The notes under the pieces were generated by a model, which was not told where the DNA came from, did no database searches, and saw only the letters and a program-made list of their open reading frames with translations. A stretch of 37,446 bases of DNA. It comes from Candidatus Undinarchaeales archaeon. Its GTDB lineage: Archaea > SpSt-1190 > JASMDC01. The translations under genes were made by a program, and so were the position numbers. Shown here piece by piece: positions 1-7,007 of the stretch; the first letter of the stretch is position 1; every line of letters starts with the position of its first letter. The DNA is taken from NCBI GenBank assembly GCA_030753015.1, contig JASMDC010000033.1, positions 1 through 37,446 of the forward strand. Reading direction: 5' to 3'.

Positions 1-383
1 TAATTATTTCACATCTCAATCGACCGCTATTGGCAGGCCAGATGGCTCTGGCCCCAACCGATTCTTGACGCTATGGCTACACGGGGTCTAACTGATTACT
101 ATATCATTTAGAATCGCTCAACGACCTGGATGGAGATAGATGATTCGATCCTGGAAGGTGGAAAGGGCGCCGTATAACTTCCATTATTGCGGCGTGGGGT
201 GATCGGGGTAATTCGGACTCACAAATGGAGGTCAATTCAGACTAGAGGGGCGATAACTTATGTGTGCCTCTTACAGTTATCTGGAGGAAAAAGCGACGCC
301 GCATAACCCACTGTTATGTGCAGTGTCCCACGGCTTTTTGTATTCGATGTAGAACTTGAGGGAAACAGGAAACCTTTTGAAGC
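1..383. other. Intergenic region upstream of the TBP gene
   Basis: I see no convincing gene here. Short open frames exist on both strands but none has a recognisable product. A T-rich box at about 333-346 could serve the TBP gene, but it is weaker than the TATA boxes seen elsewhere in the window. Base composition is lower in GC than the region after 4270. Confidence 0.5.
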
Positions 384-968
384 TTGCAAACAGTTCCCGA
401 TACCACGGCGGACACATTGACCAAGATCGAGATCACTGTAGAAAACATCGTCGCATCCATCAATCTCCACTGCAAGATTCCCCTCGAAAGGTTGGCGGCG
501 GGACTCGACAACGCCGAGTACAACCCCGAGCAGTTCCCCGGTCTAGTCCTGCGCTTGACGAATCCGAAGACGGCGAGCCTGCTCTTTACCACGGGTAAAG
601 TGGTGTGCACGGGTGGAAAAAGTATTGATGACGTGCAAGCGGCGGTCGGGAAGATAAAGGAGTGCCTCGTGGGCTTCAATGTCGAGTTTCAAGGCGAGCC
701 CGATGTCGAGGTCGTGAATCTGGTGGCTTCCGTGAAGACGGACCTCGAGCTCAACTTGGACAGGCTCGCATACAAGATGGAAGGGGTGGAGTATGAGCCA
801 GAGCAGTTCCCTGGAATGGTATTCCGGACGTTGAAGCCCAAGGCGGCCATCCTCATATTCAGCACAGGCCGGTTCGTGGTGGCGGGAACGAGAAACATAG
901 AGGATGTGCAGGAAGTATTTGATATGTTACTGAAAAAACTGCGGGATATAGGCGAAATAAATCCATAA
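384..968 (+). CDS. tbp: TATA-binding protein (TBP)
   Basis: General archaeal transcription factor that binds the TATA box and, with TFB, recruits RNA polymerase. The 194-aa product has the two direct TBP repeats: repeat 1 begins around ENIVASINL (residues 19-27) and repeat 2 around VNLVASVKT. Each contains an EPEQFPG / NPEQFPG segment followed by a hydrophobic strand and a basic segment (NPKTASLLF, KPKAAILIF). Length is normal for the family. No ATG is available: an in-frame TGA lies at 378-380, so translation must start at TTG 384 or at TTG 417. The gene stands alone in AT-rich DNA next to mobile elements, so it could be an accessory TBP copy. That is inference; the protein itself looks intact. 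Confidence 0.93.
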   Translation: MQTVPDTTADTLTKIEITVENIVASINLHCKIPLERLAAGLDNAEYNPEQFPGLVLRLTNPKTASLLFTTGKVVCTGGKSIDDVQAAVGKIKECLVGFNVEFQGEPDVEVVNLVASVKTDLELNLDRLAYKMEGVEYEPEQFPGMVFRTLKPKAAILIFSTGRFVVAGTRNIEDVQEVFDMLLKKLRDIGEINP

Positions 969-999
969 ATGAAGATTCATCCCTTATACGTCAAAACAA

Positions 1000-1019
1000 C
1001 CCATCGTCGGCACCCTTTA
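1000..1019 (+). repeat. Left inverted repeat of the MITE-like element
   Basis: Exact 20-bp match to the reverse complement of 1338-1357. The pairing extends by one base on each outer side (A at 999, T at 1358). Confidence 0.75.
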
Positions 1020-1337
1020 TGATACAAAATTGGCTAATTAATTCACATCGCCTCAGTACAACGTTTACTTGATTACTGCGTCTATTTATCCACAGAATTA
1101 ACGAATTTGTACAGTTATGTTATAATTATGTGTCACAAAATATATTCACGTAAAGAGAATCAACGCCTTCCATTAACGCAGTCTAGCGTTTTTCGATTCC
1201 TAATAGAGTCGGGTTCAGTTCGAGACACTCCGAATAATTAGGTTCACCCAATATCTTCGTCGTGTTATTTTAACCGTTTACAATGTACCGAAAGCTGAAC
1301 GGGGGGTCGATTAGAAAAAACACTGTTTGTTGTAATT

Positions 1338-1357
1338 TAAAGGGTGCCGACGATGGG
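1338..1357 (-). repeat. Right inverted repeat of the MITE-like element
   Basis: Exact reverse complement of 1000-1019; it lies 31 bp after the last C+G-rich patch of the element and 213 bp before the IS target duplication. Confidence 0.75.
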
Positions 1358-1459
1358 TAGTAAGATTATCAGTGAGATTGTAGCGTCGGTCCCGACATAT
1401 TATGCTTGCGCAAATCCAACCCGCAGCACCTGTATGGTGGGACTTATCGATGCTATGAG

Positions 1460-1570
1460 CTAAACCGCTATTATAATTATACATCTCGTTATCATTGTAA
1501 ATAGGTATAACGAGGTTATCCTTTTTTCTAAAATGCTGGAATCCAACTTGGCTTGGTGTTTATTAAAGAT
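1460..1570 (-). pseudogene. 3' fragment of an IS-interrupted membrane protein gene
   Basis: Reading the minus strand in the frame of the 3626-3820 fragment, and joining the two sides of the insertion sequence after removing one copy of the 6-bp target duplication, the frame stays open for a further 36 codons and ends at a TAG at 1460-1462. The added residues (starting IFNKHQAK and ending TRCIIIIAV) are basic and then hydrophobic. The reconstruction is exact at sequence level, but an open frame of this length in AT-rich DNA is only moderate evidence for a gene. Confidence 0.4.
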
Positions 1571-1576
1571 ATATAA
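1571..1576. repeat. Target-site duplication, left copy (ATATAA)
   Basis: The hexamer ATATAA directly abuts the left terminal inverted repeat, and the same hexamer directly abuts the right one at 3626-3631. Six bases falls in the range usual for IS1634-family insertions. Confidence 0.85.
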
Positions 1577-1590
1577 CCCATGTTCGTCAG
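1577..1590 (+). repeat. IS left terminal inverted repeat
   Basis: CCCATGTTCGTCAG, a perfect inverted match to 3612-3625. Confidence 0.88.
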
Positions 1591-1759
1591 TTTCCCCTGT
1601 GAATTTCGCATTCTCCAATCATAGATAAGTCTCCATTGGTGTTCCCTGTCACGTTTTTCCTGCAAAGGATGAACTGAATTGCACCAAAAACTAAGAACAG
1701 ACTTATAGAGTATAAAGTATTTAAGTACTACGTTTATTACATAATATTAGGTACAGACC

Positions 1760-3562
1760 ATGCATTTGCTATCACACACGCGGAAGAAGAGCAGCAAGAC
1801 CTACACCTATTACAGCCTCGCAGAGTCCTACTGGGAGGACAAGAAGAACAAGAAGAGGGTGCTGTGCTACCTGGGAAGGCTCACACCACTCCAGGCCCAG
1901 AAAATACGAAATGCGCTAAGGGTCACCCGATCGCTGGACACATTCGTTGCGAGCTTTGATGACATCCTCTTCGACGACCACTGGAGCTACCTGGATGTCG
2001 CCTTCCTCAACCACCTCTGGGACGATTGGGGCCTCTCGGATGTGTTCCCGTCGCCCGAGGAAACGAGCCACACGAGGAAGAAGGACATCTCGACCGCCGA
2101 CATCGCAAAGGCCCTGACCTTCTACCGGTGCCTGGAGCCGGGGAGCTACCTCTCCTCGGCAGAGTGGTTCGAGGGGACGGCATGCGATCACATCCTCGGC
2201 ATAGACGGCTCGCACTTCAACGACTCCCGGGTGTACCGGGAGCTGACCATGATAGACGCGCTCAAGGAGAAGCTGGAGAAGTATCTCTACACCACTCTGA
2301 GGGAGCGGGACGAGGAAGCCTTCAAGGTCATCTTCTATGACCTCTCCGACTCGTACTTCGAGGGCACCAAGTGCAAGCTCGCAAAGCCGGGGATCACCAA
2401 GGCCAACGGCTTCAAGAGCAAGAAGATCGTCCTCTCCCTCCTCCTCAACTCGAAGGGTTACCCCTTCTCGTGGGAGATCCTCGAGGACTACACCTCGGAT
2501 GTCAAGACGCTCACGGCCAACGCGGACCAATGGAAGGAGCGGTTCGATCTCCCAAAGATCATCTCGGTGTTCGATCGCGGGATGGTGTCCGACGAGAACC
2601 TCAAGCACCTGGAGGAGAGCGAGACCTACCTGTACATCACCGCCCTCGACAAGGACCAAGTCGCCGGGGTGCCCGGCATCGGCATTGATCGGTTCAAGGG
2701 TCTCACGGTAGATAACGTCGGGGAGAAGGTCGCCCGCTCACGGTTCCTCACCAGGTACGACGACCAAGCATACTACGAGGACCTTGGGAAGGCCGAAGGA
2801 TCGGTCAGGCGTCACATCCTGGTGTTCAACCCCGAGCTCTTCAAGGACCAGCGGGGGCTGCGCAAGGAGCTGATCCAGAAGGCGATCGACTACCTGAAGG
2901 AGGAAGGGGCTGCGCTGCTGAAGGCGAAGAAGAGCAGGCAGGAGAAGCCGACCGAGCAACGGATCGACCGCAAGCTCAAGAAATTGAGCGTGAAGCGCTT
3001 CATCGGCTACGAACTCAAGGAAATTGAGTTGGAGAGCGGGGTGCGGACCTTCGAGCTCAGATACTGGAAGAAGGGGGAGGCGATCGAGAAGGCCAGACTG
3101 ACCGACGGCCTCTGGGTACTCGTAACCAGCATAACCAAGGATACGCAACCGGAGGAGTTCAAGCTCGGGCCGAAGGAGATCATCAGGGCCTACCGCGACA
3201 AGAACCGCGTGGAGGAGGCGTTCAGGGAGCTGAAGTCGTTCATCAAGTTCAAGCCGACATTTGTCTACACGAGGGAGCATGTCCGCGCCCACTACACCAT
3301 CTGCGTCCTCTCTTACCTCTTGGACGTGACGGTCACCAACGGGCTGCGCGAGAGCCCGATAAAGGGTGTGGGGAGCGTGGGAAAGGCGTATCAGATCATG
3401 GGGAGGTGTGAGGTCGGAAAGGTGAGTGTAAGGGGCACGGATCTCAGCGGGAAAAAGCTCATGCCATTGAACAGCACACAGAGAGCCATCTTGAAATTGT
3501 TAAATTGCGAGTATCTAGGAGAGAAGGAGTACCTGAAACCTCTGGGGATCAATAGCATGTAG
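1760..3562 (+). CDS. IS1634-family transposase
   Basis: DDE transposase that cuts and joins the ends of its own insertion sequence. The 600-aa length fits IS1634 transposases. The first catalytic Asp is probably D194 in FYDLSDSYFEG, the second D272 in SVFDRGMVS, and the Glu is in the signature NRVEEAFRELK (E485/E486), preceded by AYRDKN and followed by a hydrophobic HYTICVLSYLL helix. The N-terminal part (residues 1-100) contains a Lys-rich segment and the YLGRL motif typical of the family. The gene starts 170 bp inside the left terminal repeat; a T/A-rich box about 26 bp upstream (1728-1739) could be its promoter. No frameshift or stop is seen, so it is probably functional. Confidence 0.93.
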   Translation: MHLLSHTRKKSSKTYTYYSLAESYWEDKKNKKRVLCYLGRLTPLQAQKIRNALRVTRSLDTFVASFDDILFDDHWSYLDVAFLNHLWDDWGLSDVFPSPEETSHTRKKDISTADIAKALTFYRCLEPGSYLSSAEWFEGTACDHILGIDGSHFNDSRVYRELTMIDALKEKLEKYLYTTLRERDEEAFKVIFYDLSDSYFEGTKCKLAKPGITKANGFKSKKIVLSLLLNSKGYPFSWEILEDYTSDVKTLTANADQWKERFDLPKIISVFDRGMVSDENLKHLEESETYLYITALDKDQVAGVPGIGIDRFKGLTVDNVGEKVARSRFLTRYDDQAYYEDLGKAEGSVRRHILVFNPELFKDQRGLRKELIQKAIDYLKEEGAALLKAKKSRQEKPTEQRIDRKLKKLSVKRFIGYELKEIELESGVRTFELRYWKKGEAIEKARLTDGLWVLVTSITKDTQPEEFKLGPKEIIRAYRDKNRVEEAFRELKSFIKFKPTFVYTREHVRAHYTICVLSYLLDVTVTNGLRESPIKGVGSVGKAYQIMGRCEVGKVSVRGTDLSGKKLMPLNSTQRAILKLLNCEYLGEKEYLKPLGINSM

Positions 3563-3611
3563 AACAGACCGGAAAAATCGATGGCCTTCCTGCTAACGGT
3601 TAGAATTCAAT

Positions 3612-3625
3612 CTGACGAACATGGG
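3612..3625 (-). repeat. IS right terminal inverted repeat
   Basis: CTGACGAACATGGG, a perfect inverted match to 1577-1590. It encodes the artificial C-terminus of the interrupted minus-strand ORF. Confidence 0.88.
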
Positions 3626-3631
3626 ATATAA
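3626..3631. repeat. Target-site duplication, right copy (ATATAA)
   Basis: Identical to 1571-1576 and adjacent to the right terminal repeat. Confidence 0.85.
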
Positions 3632-3820
3632 TATAAAAATGAAAAGTAATAATTCAATAGAAAATAATCTGATTATCTCAGATGGTCTATACATATCACT
3701 CCATAAAGGGGACAAACCCCAAATGGAGTCATAGGTTAATAGATCTTCTATTGAAAAAAGGGTAAGGCTTAAACCGATAATTCCAATAATTATTCCCACA
3801 CAATTTATTATTGTGTGCAT
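3626..3820 (-). pseudogene. 5' part of a small two-helix membrane protein gene, split by the IS
   Basis: The start codon ATG at 3820 is preceded by AAGGTGA, a good Shine-Dalgarno sequence, which supports a real gene. The first 65 residues hold two hydrophobic segments, about residues 4-24 (IINCVGIIIGIIG...) and 50-65 (IIRLFSIELLLFIF), with a short loop rich in Ser, Trp and Asp. The frame then runs into the insertion sequence and stops at 3593, so the last ten residues of the present 75-aa ORF come from the mobile element. The remainder of the original gene is at 1460-1570. I recognise no family. Confidence 0.5.
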
Positions 3821-4273
3821 ATTTTCACCTTCGGATCACCATATAGCCTCATAATTGTCTTGAGACTCTTCCTTACCATCCCTAATACTAGAAGGGTGAG
3901 ATACTAGAAAAAGGTTTCGCACTCTCACGGGCGTATGTCGGACAACTAGTGCATATGCGACACTCCTATGTCGTATATCGTACGGTCTCACGGAGAGTAT
4001 CCGACACTGGTTTCGTATAAACTACCGTATGTGTGGTGATATCCGACATCGGATATCTACCGGAGTTATTAACCACCTAGAACATATATGTCCCGAATGC
4101 AGCTCTCCTTCGCTAGCAAATAGTAGTTCTGGGCGAACGTCTTGACCATCGTTCTATTATTCCTCCCGGTGTTCAGTTATGAACTTGTCTGCAAGCCCGA
4201 CAGGGTAGGTACGGTCTATCACAGTCTCTTCGACAGATTGACGAATAGAATCATCACTCCGTGACGTCCGGAC
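3821..4273. other. Intergenic region with clustered half-sites
   Basis: There is no gene in this stretch. Between 3934 and 4057 there are repeated TATCCGACA / TGTCGGATA-like words on both strands, ending in a palindrome at 4038-4057. The rest has no clear structure. GC content rises sharply after about 4270. Confidence 0.5.
4038..4057. promoter_or_regulatory. Palindrome GATATCCGA-CA-TCGGATATC
   Basis: A perfect 9-bp inverted repeat around a CA centre. Related half-sites occur at 3934-3944, 3953-3962, 3967-3977 and 3998-4006. The arrangement looks like a cluster of binding sites for a dimeric regulator, but no regulated gene can be assigned. Confidence 0.4.
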
Positions 4274-5301
4274 TTACTCGCCGAACATACGGTCCAGGAC
4301 CGCGTAGTCGCCGTGTGCGAAGTGGGCGCCTAGGTAGGTGTCGGTGTCCGTGATGGCCTCGAGCCCTTTGACGAGGTCGTCCCGCTCTATCCCGATGGCC
4401 GAGAGGCCGGTGTAGTCGGTGGGGAGCCCCAGCCGGCCGTAGGCTTCCCGCAGGTCCTCGTAGAGGGACGTGTCGCCTGTCTCCTCACCCAGGAGCTTGC
4501 TGGCCACAAGGGTACCGGTGGCAACCAGCTCGCCGTGGGTGGGCTTGTGAGCGGCGCCGCGGTAACGGTCGTTCTGGGCCATCATCTGGTAATAGAGCTT
4601 GTGCTCGCCGCCGACGCCGATGGCTGCGGCGCCCCCCACGATGACCCCAACGGAGTAGTTGTGGGCGTAGGTGGCCAGCTGTCGCATGCATTCCTCATCG
4701 TACCCGTTGAACCCGTCGCACACCCACTCCACTGCCTCGAAGTTCTCGGGGGCGTTGCTGCGGACGGCGTCCATGGAGAGGTCGCCGGCACGGTACTGGA
4801 CGTCGATAGAGGCACTGATGCTGGCGAAGTAGTCGCCGAACCCGGAGCGGGAGAGCCGGTCGAGGATCGCGTGATCGGTCCCGAGCATGTCTGTGAGGCT
4901 CACGATGACCGTGACGGAGCCATGGTACGCTCGGCCCGGTCCTCGCCGCCGTAGTTGAGGATGCTCTTGTCGACGCTGATGCCGGATGTCGCTATGCTCG
5001 CCGGGATGACGACCAGCTCCTTGCCCACCGCCACCGCCCGGGCCACGTCGAGGGCCGTGCAGCCGCCGTAGGCGAGCACCTTTGAGTACTGGTACTCCTC
5101 GCGTATCTCCTCGACACGGTCGGCGGAGTTGTTGTCCACCATCACCGCCTGGCCGAACTCGCTGACGAGGGGGTAGCCGTGGGACCCCGTCACGATGAGG
5201 GTGTCCTCGTCGACGTTCTCCAGCATCAGGTCGACCAGGTCGCTGTCCGTGAACTCTAGGGTGGGCAGCGGTCGCGCACCATCGTCGGTATCGGCGTCCA
5301 T
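4274..5301 (-). pseudogene. sn-glycerol-1-phosphate dehydrogenase-like protein, frameshifted
   Basis: The intact family member makes sn-glycerol 1-phosphate, the backbone of archaeal lipids, from DHAP with NAD(P)H. The N-terminal part (from ATG 5301) has YGGCTALDVARAVA, matching the nucleotide-binding GGGxxxDxAK region, and IPASIATSGISVD, matching the PT..S..G segment. The C-terminal part, in another frame, has GFGD, GGEHK and THGELVATGT, whose His matches a metal ligand. The frames join at MAP|VTVIV near 4915-4917, where one base is missing; the restored protein would be about 341 aa, normal for the family. The expected metal-ligand Asp after the join reads Ser unless the alignment shifts to an Asp three residues on. 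Start 5301 is supported by a TATA-like box 29 nt upstream. It could instead be another Fe-ADH-fold enzyme. The frameshift may be a real mutation or a sequencing error. Confidence 0.65.
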
Positions 5302-5325
5302 TCGCTCAGGCCGGCCGCGGGTCCG

Positions 5326-5334
5326 GATATAAAC
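5326..5334 (-). promoter_or_regulatory. TATA-like box for the G1PDH-like gene
   Basis: Minus-strand GTTTATATC is centred about 29 nt upstream of ATG 5301, indicating a leaderless transcript and excluding the upstream in-frame start at 5427. Confidence 0.6.
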
Positions 5335-5483
5335 GTTCTCTTGGGGCGTATCGCTGCCGTAGCTGGTCTCCAGAGCTAGGATACGGTTTGTCCTGCACAT
5401 CATGGGCGCCCCTCCGCGCGGTGGCATCGGCAGGGGAAACCTATCTAAAGCTCTCGGTCCATATCTGGTCGGGGATCGAAGGT

Positions 5484-5981
5484 ATGGACATAACCGAGGA
5501 TACCAACGAGCGGTTAGTGCTCACGTCCGACCCGTGGATGAACGTCGTCGGTGTAGCAACGCTCCTTGCGGGCCTCGTCCTCGCGATCATGGGCTACCAG
5601 ATCTTAACGGATCCGGACGCCACCTTCAACGATTACCCGCTGGTCCTCATCGGTATAATTCTGCCTATCGCCGGACTCTTCATGAGCGTCCACCACGAGC
5701 GTATCGAGGTAGACATGGCGTCCAGGCAGCTTACCAAGCGCACGCGCGACGTAACAGGCACCGTGGTCGTTGAGGTCCCGCTCTCCATGGTGAGCCACGT
5801 CAACATCTGGCCCACCCGCATCGAGAGCGGCAACTCGGCAGAGACCGCCTATCGCGTCGTCATAGGGGCGCCCGAGGGCGATGTCGTGCTGCTCGAGGAC
5901 GCCGCGCGCCCCACGGTCGAGAAGCTCGCCGCCCGCTTCGAGGCTGCCACGGACCTCAAAGTGGACTGGTCGCCCCGTTAA
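5484..5981 (+). CDS. Predicted membrane protein with two transmembrane helices, unknown function
   Basis: The 165-aa product starts at ATG 5484 (MDITEDTNERL), downstream of a CTATCTAAAG box at 5441-5450. Two hydrophobic helices lie at about residues 19-36 (VVGVATLLAGLVLAIMGY) and 49-66 (LVLIGIILPIAGLFMSV), forming a hairpin. A soluble mixed alpha/beta domain of about 95 residues follows (HHERIEVDMASRQLTKRTRD...), with alternating hydrophobic strands that resemble the PH-like domains found after TM hairpins in prokaryotic membrane proteins. That resemblance is only a guess from pattern. The gene is divergent from the G1PDH-like gene. No known family is recognised. Confidence 0.75.
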   Translation: MDITEDTNERLVLTSDPWMNVVGVATLLAGLVLAIMGYQILTDPDATFNDYPLVLIGIILPIAGLFMSVHHERIEVDMASRQLTKRTRDVTGTVVVEVPLSMVSHVNIWPTRIESGNSAETAYRVVIGAPEGDVVLLEDAARPTVEKLAARFEAATDLKVDWSPR

Positions 5982-6030
5982 TGGGCATCCTTCATCTTGT
6001 TATCACTTAAAAATAGTAACATTATCCGTA

Positions 6031-6042
6031 AACTTTATATAC
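6031..6042 (+). promoter_or_regulatory. TATA box of the DHH phosphoesterase operon
   Basis: AACTTTATATAC is centred 28 nt upstream of ATG 6065, consistent with a leaderless transcript for the two-gene DHH operon. Confidence 0.7.
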
Positions 6043-6064
6043 TCGGAATGTCTACTATACACCA

Positions 6065-7003
6065 ATGGGGGCCGGTCGTAAGGCTGCAGTTTTCGCTCAC
6101 GCCCAGGACATGGACGGCGTGGCATCGGCCGCCATCATGAGCCGCTACCTCGAATCCCAGGGCAAGGAGGTGGAGGTCGACTTCATCAACTACGGCACCA
6201 TACAGAAGGACGTCGAGCGGATGAAGGAGCTTGCGGACACCGACATCTACGTCCTCGACTTCCATTTCGACGACCTCGACACGTTCAAGGACCTGGACGA
6301 GGTGCTCGAGCGCGGTAACAAGGTCGCCTACTGGGGCGATCATCACCCCCTATCACCTGAGCTGAAGACCGCTCACGAGCAATACGCGGCAATCACCGAC
6401 CTCTTCTCCCCTAGTGACAGATGCGCAGCTGAGATCGCCAAGGACCGGTACGCCCCCACCGATCCGATATCGCAGAAGCTGGCGCAGTACGCTCACGACC
6501 AGGACTTCTACGACAAGGAGATCGACACGGCCAACAAGATGTCCGACCTCATCTCCTCCAACTACGACAAGCAGAAGCTCGTCAGCATGATGAAGCAAGG
6601 AGAGACCTGGAACGACGAGCTCGAAGAGTCGTGGCAGAAGTACGACAACAAGCGGCAAGAGGGATACCGCAACATGGACGAGAAGGCGAAGGTGTTCACC
6701 TACGGTGATCTGAAGTGCGCCGTATCGCTTAAAGAGCCCTACCTCTCCGGGTCCGACGCGGGACACCACCTTCTGGAGAAATACAATACCGACATGATAG
6801 CGGTCATGTCCCCCAGCGGCGTCATGTCGTTCCGCCGGGCGGACGACTGCGAGGTGGACCTGGGCGAGATCGCGCAGATGTTCAACGGCGGTGGACATGC
6901 CTACGCGGCCGGTGCCAAGCTCGACCACAAGGTAAAGACCGACGAGGACTATACTCGGGCCCTCGAGACCATCGACGGGAGGCTGACCGAGTACTTCGGG
7001 TGA
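6065..7003 (+). CDS. DHH/DHHA1-family phosphoesterase (first of a tandem pair)
   Basis: Predicted metal-dependent nuclease or phosphodiesterase acting on short nucleic acids or (cyclic di)nucleotides, as in the NrnA/GdpP branch. The 312-aa protein has motif I AHAQDMDGVAS (H12, D15, D17), motif II LDFHFDD (D65), motif III GDHHP (D92-H93-H94) and a C-terminal DHHA1 domain ending in FNGGGHAYAAGA, the substrate-binding GGGH motif. All expected catalytic residues are present. It has no transmembrane or extra sensory domain. The second gene follows after 4 bp and is a close paralogue, so the pair arose by tandem duplication and is co-transcribed. The exact substrate cannot be told from the sequence. 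Confidence 0.88.
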   Translation: MGAGRKAAVFAHAQDMDGVASAAIMSRYLESQGKEVEVDFINYGTIQKDVERMKELADTDIYVLDFHFDDLDTFKDLDEVLERGNKVAYWGDHHPLSPELKTAHEQYAAITDLFSPSDRCAAEIAKDRYAPTDPISQKLAQYAHDQDFYDKEIDTANKMSDLISSNYDKQKLVSMMKQGETWNDELEESWQKYDNKRQEGYRNMDEKAKVFTYGDLKCAVSLKEPYLSGSDAGHHLLEKYNTDMIAVMSPSGVMSFRRADDCEVDLGEIAQMFNGGGHAYAAGAKLDHKVKTDEDYTRALETIDGRLTEYFG

Positions 7004-7004
7004 T
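6999..7004 (+). promoter_or_regulatory. Shine-Dalgarno site GGTGAT for the second DHH gene
   Basis: GGTGAT overlaps the stop codon of the first gene and lies 3 nt before ATG 7008. Internal operon genes here use a ribosome binding site, unlike the leaderless first genes. Confidence 0.6.
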
Positions 7005-7007
7005 GCC

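Larger units (their letters stand above)
1000..1357. mobile_element. MITE-like element with 20-bp perfect inverted repeats
   Basis: A 20-bp sequence starting CCCATCGTCGG at 1000-1019 recurs as its exact reverse complement at 1338-1357, enclosing 318 bp of AT-rich DNA with no ORF of useful length. Its ends begin CCCAT..CGTC, resembling the 14-bp terminal repeats (CCCATGTTCGTCAG) of the IS1634-type element 200 bp downstream, so it may be a non-autonomous relative. Flanking hexamers (994-999 and 1358-1363) do not match, so no target duplication is visible. A perfect 20-bp inverted repeat is very unlikely by chance in 37 kb. Confidence 0.6.
1577..3625 (+). mobile_element. Complete IS1634-family insertion sequence (IS4 superfamily)
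   Basis: The element is 2,049 bp long. It is bounded by 14-bp perfect terminal inverted repeats, CCCATGTTCGTCAG at 1577-1590 and CTGACGAACATGGG at 3612-3625, and flanked by a perfect ATATAA duplication. It carries one full-length transposase gene (1760-3562). Intact ends, an intact duplication and an open transposase frame point to a recent insertion. The transposase is GC-rich while the flanking DNA is AT-rich. Confidence 0.9.

Noticed and set aside
1000..1357. Search for a transposase fragment inside the inverted-repeat element
   Set aside because: No frame of meaningful length or resemblance to the nearby transposase; it is non-coding.
4274..4903. Independent 209-aa protein from GTG 4903
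   Set aside because: Its content is the second half of the G1PDH-like fold and joins the upstream frame by one base; better read as a frameshifted single gene.
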